NCBI GenBank assembly: GCA_900316855.1
Contig: ONEK01000007.1
Coordinates: forward strand, 124,001-188,000
Reading direction: 5' to 3'
Length of the DNA stretch: 64,000 bases
DNA from: an uncultured Lachnospiraceae bacterium
GTDB lineage: Bacteria > Bacillota > Clostridia > Lachnospirales > Lachnospiraceae
Shown here: piece by piece, positions 59,088 through 64,000 of the stretch
Layout: every line of letters starts with the position of its first letter
How positions within the stretch are numbered: position 1 is the stretch's first letter
Position numbers and translations under genes: made by a program
Notes under the pieces: generated by a model
The model's input: only the letters and a program-made list of their open reading frames with translations
Told to the model about the DNA's origin: nothing
Databases searched by the model: none

Positions 59088-60455
59088 TCAGTCCATGCCC
59101 GTCAGCTCACTGCTGATATTGACCGGCTCCGGATCCGGAAGCGTGTCGACCCTGTACTCCTCGTTTCCCGTGATCTGCACCATCAGCTGCTGGTCGAGAT
59201 CATGGAGCGTGCTGTTGGCATCCGCGCCGTTCCACACCTGCGAGAACGCATTTTCCAGCATCATCCAGAAGTTGGAAGCTTCCCGGAGCTTTGTGATCGG
59301 GACGGAGTCGGTGTAGGCGTCGTAGAAGCCGTTCATGTGCTCATCGCTGTAGGCATATCCCGCCTGTGCCGGCGGCTTTCCCGTCCGGTCATAGAAGTCC
59401 TGCATGTGCTGGTACAGAAGGTACCGGATGAAATCCCCGGCCTCGGCGGAATGCGTGCTGTAGCCGTTGATCACAAGGCACTGTGTCACGGACATCGTCT
59501 TCGTGGCCAGCTCCGCCGTTGAATCCGGAATGGCGGCAACGCCGTAATCAATGCTGCTGTCCCCTGCGGCGATCCGGTCCCGGATCGTTTTTACCGCGTC
59601 GGACGTTGCGAACGTAAAGACGATTCTGCCGTCCGCGAAGTCCGAGATGACGTCCTCATAATCGTCCGTGTCCGTATCGATGGCGAAGTAGGAATTCAGC
59701 TGCTGATAGACCTGCATGCAGGAAATGAGCTTGTCGTTATAGACGGACAGCTTGTCCGGATTGTCCCCTGCCCTGCCGCCGACGTCCATGTAGGCACCGA
59801 CAAATCCGTAGTTATAGAAAATATCACTCACGTCCCACTTCAGGACAGCGCTGACCTCCTCCGGAGCATCGTAGCTGTTGGCCATGTTGATGATGTCCAC
59901 CATGGTCCCGGGGACGGCATCGCCGGCGGCAACGCCTGCCGCGTCCGCCATGTCCGCAAGATAGTCCCTGTTGTACAGCAGCGCACCCGTCTCGAAGCAC
60001 AGAGGATAGGCGACGTAATTGCCCTCGTAGGTCACAGCGTCCAGGGCGGCCTGCGGATAGGTCTGTGTGCTGGAGAAGTGGGAATCATTCACCACCTGGC
60101 TCGCAAGGCCCGCAAGCCACGCCCTGCCCAGCGAATCGTTGCCGATGATGAACACATCCGGCAGATCGCGGTCCTGCACGGAGGCGTCATTGATCTCCTG
60201 GAAATAATTCGCGGCATCCATGAGCTTCGGCTCGACGCGCACCTTCGACTGGGAATTGTTGTAGCTGACCGCCGCGTCATTGAGGTAATCCATCAGGTCC
60301 GCATCGCTGTACCACAGGTTCAGGGTCGTCCTGCTGGAAAAAAGGGACTCCGAAGCACCCCCCGGAGTCCCTGTACCGAACAGGGAAACTGCAAACAGCC
60401 CCGCTGCCAGCGCAATAATAACAACCGCAGATAATAATCTGGCCCTTAAACTCAT
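59088..60455 (-). CDS. ABC-type extracellular solute-binding protein, orphan
   Basis: This 455-residue protein of the family-1 substrate-binding fold has an N-terminal signal or anchor (LLSAVVIIALAAGLFAVSLF) without a lipobox. TTLNLWYSDADLMDYLNDAAVSYNNSQSKVRVEPKL is followed by DLPDVFIIGNDSLGRAWLAGLASQV, typical of sugar-binding proteins. VTQCLVINGYSTHSAEAGDFIRYLL lies near the end. No permease or ATPase gene is adjacent. It might supply a transporter coded elsewhere or act as a sensor. Substrate is unknown. It lies 39 bases past the argD stop. Confidence 0.8.
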   Translation of the reverse strand: MSLRARLLSAVVIIALAAGLFAVSLFGTGTPGGASESLFSSRTTLNLWYSDADLMDYLNDAAVSYNNSQSKVRVEPKLMDAANYFQEINDASVQDRDLPDVFIIGNDSLGRAWLAGLASQVVNDSHFSSTQTYPQAALDAVTYEGNYVAYPLCFETGALLYNRDYLADMADAAGVAAGDAVPGTMVDIINMANSYDAPEEVSAVLKWDVSDIFYNYGFVGAYMDVGGRAGDNPDKLSVYNDKLISCMQVYQQLNSYFAIDTDTDDYEDVISDFADGRIVFTFATSDAVKTIRDRIAAGDSSIDYGVAAIPDSTAELATKTMSVTQCLVINGYSTHSAEAGDFIRYLLYQHMQDFYDRTGKPPAQAGYAYSDEHMNGFYDAYTDSVPITKLREASNFWMMLENAFSQVWNGADANSTLHDLDQQLMVQITGNEEYRVDTLPDPEPVNISSELTGMD

Positions 60456-60494
60456 ACTTTTACCTTATCTGATTCCTTCGTGCTCCGAAGCTTT

Positions 60495-61697
60495 TCAGAC
60501 CTGCCTTTCGATGGCCGGCACGAGGATGGATACCATCTCGTCTATGTTCTGTCTCGTGATGACAAGCGGAGGGACAAACCGCAGGATATCCGGCCCCGCG
60601 TTAATGAGGACAAGACCGTGGTCCATGGCGTCCTGAATGATGCCTGCGACAGGCCTGTCAAAGACGAGTCCCTGCATCAGCCCGCTTCCCCTGCGCTCCT
60701 GAATGCAGGGGAACTGTGCCGCAATCTCGTCCAGCTTCTGCTCGAAATAGGGCGTGATCCCGCGGACGTGCTCCACGATGCGCTCCTTCTCGTACAGCTC
60801 CAGCACCTTGCAGACGGCGGCACACGCAAAAGGGTTGCCGCCGTACGTCGTGCCGTGGTCTCCCGCCTTCAGGGAATTCTGTGCCACCTCCTCCGTAAGG
60901 AGGAACGCGCCGACCGGCACGCCGCAGCCCAGTGCCTTCGCCGTCGTCATGATATCGGGACGGATGCCGAACTTCTGCCAGGCGTACATGCTGCCGGTCC
61001 TGCCCATTCCGCACTGCACCTCGTCGAAAATGAGAAGAATGCCCTTCTCATCGCAGAGCCTGCGGACACCCGCAAGGAATTCCTTCGTCGCGGGGACGAG
61101 GCCGCCCTCACCCTGCACAGGCTCCAGGATAACCGCGCTCGTCCTGTCATTCATGAGGGCAGCGACGGAATCAAGGTCATTGTACCTTGCAAACTGCACA
61201 TCGCAGGGCATCTGCCCGAACGGTGCCCGGTAGGCAGGATTGCCCGTCACCGACAGCGCACCGTACGTCCTGCCGTGGAAGCTGTGTTCCATCGCGATGA
61301 TCTCGTGGTCCGACCTTCCGTCCTTTAAGTAGGAATATTTGATGGCCGCCTTCAGCGCACCTTCCACGGCCTCCGCGCCGCTGTTGGTGAAGAAGACCCG
61401 GTCCATGCCGGAAACCGCCTTGAGGCGGTGCGCGGCCTCAATGGCCGGAGCATTGTAGAAATAATTCGAGGTGTGCAGGATTTTGTCTGTCTGCGCCTTC
61501 AGGGCATCATTGTATTCCCGGTTGTTGTAGCCGAGGGCGAACACGGCAATCCCGGCGACAAAATCCAGATACCGTTTGCCGTCCGTATCGTACAGATTAA
61601 CCCCGTCGCCGTGGTCGAACACGATCTGGTAGCGGTTATAGGTGTGCAGAAGATCCGCCTCCGCCTGGTCAATAAGTGCCTGCATTTTCTCTGACAT
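60495..61697 (-). CDS. argD: Acetylornithine aminotransferase
   Basis: ArgD makes N-acetylornithine from N-acetylglutamate semialdehyde. From ATG 61697 (MSEKMQALIDQAEAD) with GGGAGGAAACC upstream, the 400-residue class III aminotransferase shows LDFVAGIAVFALGYNN, FFTNSGAEAVEGALKAAIKYS, LIFDEVQCGMGRTG, MTTAKALGCGVPVGAFL (PLP lysine) and HGTTYGGNPFACAA. The frame is open further to 61934 but overlaps argB and has no signal. A hairpin (61711-61729) lies between argB and argD. It may also act on succinyldiaminopimelate. Confidence 0.93.
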   Translation of the reverse strand: MSEKMQALIDQAEADLLHTYNRYQIVFDHGDGVNLYDTDGKRYLDFVAGIAVFALGYNNREYNDALKAQTDKILHTSNYFYNAPAIEAAHRLKAVSGMDRVFFTNSGAEAVEGALKAAIKYSYLKDGRSDHEIIAMEHSFHGRTYGALSVTGNPAYRAPFGQMPCDVQFARYNDLDSVAALMNDRTSAVILEPVQGEGGLVPATKEFLAGVRRLCDEKGILLIFDEVQCGMGRTGSMYAWQKFGIRPDIMTTAKALGCGVPVGAFLLTEEVAQNSLKAGDHGTTYGGNPFACAAVCKVLELYEKERIVEHVRGITPYFEQKLDEIAAQFPCIQERRGSGLMQGLVFDRPVAGIIQDAMDHGLVLINAGPDILRFVPPLVITRQNIDEMVSILVPAIERQV

Positions 61698-61710
61698 GGT
61701 TTCCTCCCGG

Positions 61711-61729
61711 ATGCCCGTTCTGCGGGCAT
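61711..61729 (-). repeat. Palindromic RBS-proximal hairpin, argD copy
   Basis: ATGCCCG-N5-CGGGCAT, a perfect 7-bp stem, is followed by CCGGGAGGAAACC and the argD ATG. It lies in the 52-base argB-argD gap. Confidence 0.8.
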
Positions 61730-61749
61730 CTGCCCGATCCCCGGCTATT

Positions 61750-62637
61750 CTACAGATCGATGTCGTCGTCCCGGTAAAACATGGTTCCGTTGCCCTTTTT
61801 CGTGAAAATTTCCAGAAGGATGCTGTGCGGAATCCTGCCGTCGAGGATATGCACGCGGTTGACGCCTCCGCGCACGGCCTCCGTGCAGTTCGACAGCTTG
61901 GGCAGCATGCCGCCGCCGATGAGTCCGTCCGCAATCAGCTTCTCCGCGTCCGATACGCTGATCCGGGAGACAAACGTGGACTTGTCCTCGAAGTTCCGGT
62001 ACAGTCCCTCCACGTCCGTGAGATACACAAGCTTGTCCGCGCCGACGGCCTTCGCAATCGCGCAGGCAGCCTCGTCCGCGTTGATGTTGTACGTCTGGAA
62101 GTCTTCGTCCAGCCCGATGGGAGCCACGATCGGCAGGTAGTCATTGTCCAGCATGTCGAACAGGACCTTCGGGTTCACGCCGGTGATCTCTCCGACAAAG
62201 CCGATGTCCTGACCGCCGGACAGGCGCTTCTTCACCTGCAGGAGACCCGCGTCCTTGCCGCTGATGCTGACCGCCTTGACGCCCAGCTCCTCGACCATTG
62301 TCACGAGATTCTTCGAAACCCTGCCGAGGACCATCTCGGCAATCTCCATCGTCTCGGCATCCGTCACACGCAGGCCGTTGACGAACTGCGCCTGTTTTCC
62401 GACCTTCTTCACCCACGACGAGATGGCCTTGCCGCCTCCATGGACGATAATCGGCTTGAAGCCGACGAGCTTGAGCAGTGTGACGTCCTGGATGACCTGC
62501 CTTTGCAGCTCCGGATTCGACATCGCGGAACCGCCGTATTTCACGACGATGATCTTGCGGTTGAACTTCTGTATATAGGGCAGGGCCTCAATGAGGACCT
62601 CCGCCTTCTTCTGTGCTTCGATCTGATACTCTTCCAT
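61750..62637 (-). CDS. argB: Acetylglutamate kinase
   Basis: ArgB phosphorylates N-acetylglutamate in arginine synthesis. Amino acid kinase signatures are clear: [95 protein letters not shown] and [27 protein letters not shown]. The 295-residue length and the N-terminal helix (about 20 residues before the core) suit arginine-sensitive ArgB enzymes. Order argJ-argB-argD matches Firmicutes arg operons. Confidence 0.97.
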   Translation of the reverse strand: MEEYQIEAQKKAEVLIEALPYIQKFNRKIIVVKYGGSAMSNPELQRQVIQDVTLLKLVGFKPIIVHGGGKAISSWVKKVGKQAQFVNGLRVTDAETMEIAEMVLGRVSKNLVTMVEELGVKAVSISGKDAGLLQVKKRLSGGQDIGFVGEITGVNPKVLFDMLDNDYLPIVAPIGLDEDFQTYNINADEAACAIAKAVGADKLVYLTDVEGLYRNFEDKSTFVSRISVSDAEKLIADGLIGGGMLPKLSNCTEAVRGGVNRVHILDGRIPHSILLEIFTKKGNGTMFYRDDDIDL

Positions 62638-62704
62638 TTTCTGTTTTCCTGTGTATGGACTGCGCCCCGGCCCCGCAAAACACTTCCTGTGATCCGGATA
62701 AGGC

Positions 62705-63931
62705 TCACGAGCGGTAGTCCGCGTTTATTTTGACATAATCATAGGTGAGATCACAACCCCAGGCCGTTGCCGCTGCATCGCCCATATGCATGTCGCAGAC
62801 AATATCGACCTTCTCCCCGGACAGAAGCTCTGCTGCCTCCTCCTCGGAGTAGTCAGCTGCGGAGCCGTTCGTGAAGATCAGGAGCTTTTTCCCGTCCGCC
62901 TCGAAATACAGGTCCACGTGATCGGGATCAAACGTGACGCCGCTGTAGCCAAGCGCGCACAGCACCCTTCCCCAGTTGGCGTCCCTGCCGAAAATGGCGG
63001 CCTTTGTCAGGTTGGACTGGATGACGGACTTTGCGAGCGTCTTCGCGTGCTCCTTCGTATCCGCGTTCACAACGACGGACTCAATAAGCTTCGTTGCGCC
63101 TTCGCCGTCTCCCGCCATCTCCATGGCAAGATGCCGGCACACCCGGAACAGGGCGTCCTGGAACGCCTCATAATCCCGGTTCTTCTTTGTGATCTTCGCG
63201 TTGCCCGCAAGGCCGTTCGCGAGGACGAGGAGCGTATCGTTCGTAGACATATCCCCGTCGACGGAAATCATATTGAACGTATCCGTCACAACGTTCGAAA
63301 CCGCTTCCTGCAGCAGCGTCTTGTCGATAGCGGCATCTGTTGTCAGGAATGCCAGCATGGTGCACATGCCGGGGTGGATCATGCCGGAGCCCTTGCACAT
63401 GCCGCCGAGCGTGACCGTCACACCGCCAAGCTCTAATGTGCAGGCGATCTGCTTGTTGTGCGTGTCCGTCGTCATGATGGCCTTCGACGCCTTCTCGCCG
63501 GCATCCGCGGACGCCGCCTTCGATGCGGCAAGCTCCGCGATGCCCTTACCGACGCGATCCATGGGGATCTGCATCCCGATGACGCCCGTAGAACCCAGGA
63601 GCACCGCGCCGGGATCAATGCAAAGAGCCGCGCCCGCCGCCTCCGCCTCCTTCCGGCACAGGTCAAGGCCTTCCTTCCCCGTGCAGGCATTGGCAATGCC
63701 GGAATTGACGACAATGGCCTGCACCGGCTGATCCGATTCGCGCACGATCTGCCGGTCCCACAGAACCGGCGCCGCCTTCACGACGTTCGATGTGAACGTG
63801 CCGGCCGACACACATGGAACACGGCTGTAGACAAGGGCCATGTCATCCCGGCCCTGATACCTGATGCCTGCTGCTGCCGCAGCCGCTTCGAAACCCTTCG
63901 CGGCAGTCACGCCGCCCTCTGCAAATACCAT
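62705..63931 (-). CDS. argJ: Bifunctional ornithine acetyltransferase/N-acetylglutamate synthase
   Basis: ArgJ recycles the acetyl group from acetylornithine to glutamate. It contains [52 protein letters not shown], and [21 protein letters not shown] with the autoprocessing threonine. CTML replaces the usual ATML next to it, and GM replaces [14 protein letters not shown] and [17 protein letters not shown] follow. The 408-residue length is normal, and the ribosome site GGAGGAAGC is good. A palindromic hairpin precedes it. Whether it is mono- or bifunctional is not decided by sequence. Confidence 0.96.
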   Translation of the reverse strand: MVFAEGGVTAAKGFEAAAAAAGIRYQGRDDMALVYSRVPCVSAGTFTSNVVKAAPVLWDRQIVRESDQPVQAIVVNSGIANACTGKEGLDLCRKEAEAAGAALCIDPGAVLLGSTGVIGMQIPMDRVGKGIAELAASKAASADAGEKASKAIMTTDTHNKQIACTLELGGVTVTLGGMCKGSGMIHPGMCTMLAFLTTDAAIDKTLLQEAVSNVVTDTFNMISVDGDMSTNDTLLVLANGLAGNAKITKKNRDYEAFQDALFRVCRHLAMEMAGDGEGATKLIESVVVNADTKEHAKTLAKSVIQSNLTKAAIFGRDANWGRVLCALGYSGVTFDPDHVDLYFEADGKKLLIFTNGSAADYSEEEAAELLSGEKVDIVCDMHMGDAAATAWGCDLTYDYVKINADYRS

Positions 63932-63945
63932 ACTGCTTCCTCCGG

Positions 63946-63964
63946 ATGCCCCTTAAGCGGGCAT
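63946..63964 (-). repeat. Palindromic RBS-proximal hairpin, argJ copy
   Basis: ATGCCCGCTTAAGGGGCAT on the minus strand pairs over six to seven positions and is followed by CCGGAGGAAGCAGT and the argJ ATG. Confidence 0.7.
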
Positions 63965-63972
63965 TGAAAACC

Positions 63973-64000
63973 TTACCCTATGAACTGTGTGATGTTCTTC
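63973..64000 (-). CDS. Possible 3' end of the gene upstream of argJ
   Basis: A frame from the window edge ends KNITQFIG at a TAA, 41 bases before argJ. In many arg operons the preceding gene is argC, but eight residues are too few to tell. Confidence 0.25.

Noticed and set aside
1..64000. CRISPR arrays, tRNA or rRNA genes, phage or transposase genes
   Set aside because: Looked for on both strands; no regularly spaced direct repeats, cloverleaf segments or mobile-element enzymes were recognised. The repeats present are non-coding.

Overview
The window is a gene-dense, GC-rich stretch of a Bacillota chromosome. It most likely comes from a member of the Lachnospiraceae or a close relative in the Clostridia. 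The evidence is RNase Y, RqcH, RemA, an extended RNA polymerase omega subunit, a SpoVB-type flippase, GerMN and SIMPL lipoproteins, an Fe-S type PurF, and the gene order yicC-remA-gmk-rpoZ-rimO-pgsA-pncC. Nearly all genes lie on the minus strand. The plus strand carries only a CDF transporter, a YgjP-type metallopeptidase, rqcH, a giant 2-hydroxyacyl-CoA dehydratase/activator protein and a PAP2-like membrane protein. I see no rRNA, tRNA, CRISPR array, transposase or prophage.

Layout (minus-strand operons read right to left). Positions 1-7870 hold a complete energy-converting [NiFe] hydrogenase operon in the canonical order echABCDEF, followed by the maturation genes hypC, hypD and a truncated hypE. 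Its promoter is near 7.94 kb. Positions 7975-12285 hold dprA, comM and a secreted GH25 lysozyme. Positions 12.7-18.5 kb hold hemW, lepA, a SIMPL lipoprotein and purF. Next come a CDF transporter, thiN and a YgjP peptidase. Positions 21.5-28.0 kb hold the long yicC-to-glycosyltransferase operon, divergent from rqcH. Positions 30.1-36.2 kb hold a SpoVB-like flippase, glgA, DAHP synthase, a NUDIX hydrolase and an aminotransferase. Positions 36.5-39.9 kb hold rny, recX and recA, the last with LexA boxes. Positions 40.2-42.4 kb hold an uncharacterised three-gene unit: a protease-dead rhomboid with a zinc ribbon, a sigma-70-like protein lacking region 4, and an orphan protein. Positions 43.0-47.3 kb hold the giant activator. 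Then follow glyA, PAP2, a glycosyltransferase, holA, comEC, a GerMN lipoprotein, a two-component system, a ComEA-like lipoprotein, an orphan solute-binding protein and argD-argB-argJ.

The most unusual content is in the gaps between genes. First, a short palindrome of the type ATGCC(T/C)GC-loop-GC(A/G)GGCAT recurs directly 5' of Shine-Dalgarno sequences (echD, pncC, argD, argJ, SIMPL gene, PAP2 gene, and half a copy before recX). In three places it is joined to a second hairpin. Second, a family of 80-240 bp elements built from nested hairpins, with terminal GGTGTCAAAAGTA inverted repeats, is scattered through the window; one copy carries an extra hairpin insertion. Third, a 92-bp direct tandem repeat separates yicC from remA. 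None of these encodes a transposase. They look like non-autonomous repeats or RNA-level regulatory modules.

Functionally, the window combines ferredoxin-linked H2 and ion metabolism with housekeeping work in translation, ribosome rescue, nucleotide synthesis and arginine synthesis. It also carries much of a natural-transformation toolkit (comEA, comEC, dprA, comM, recA).
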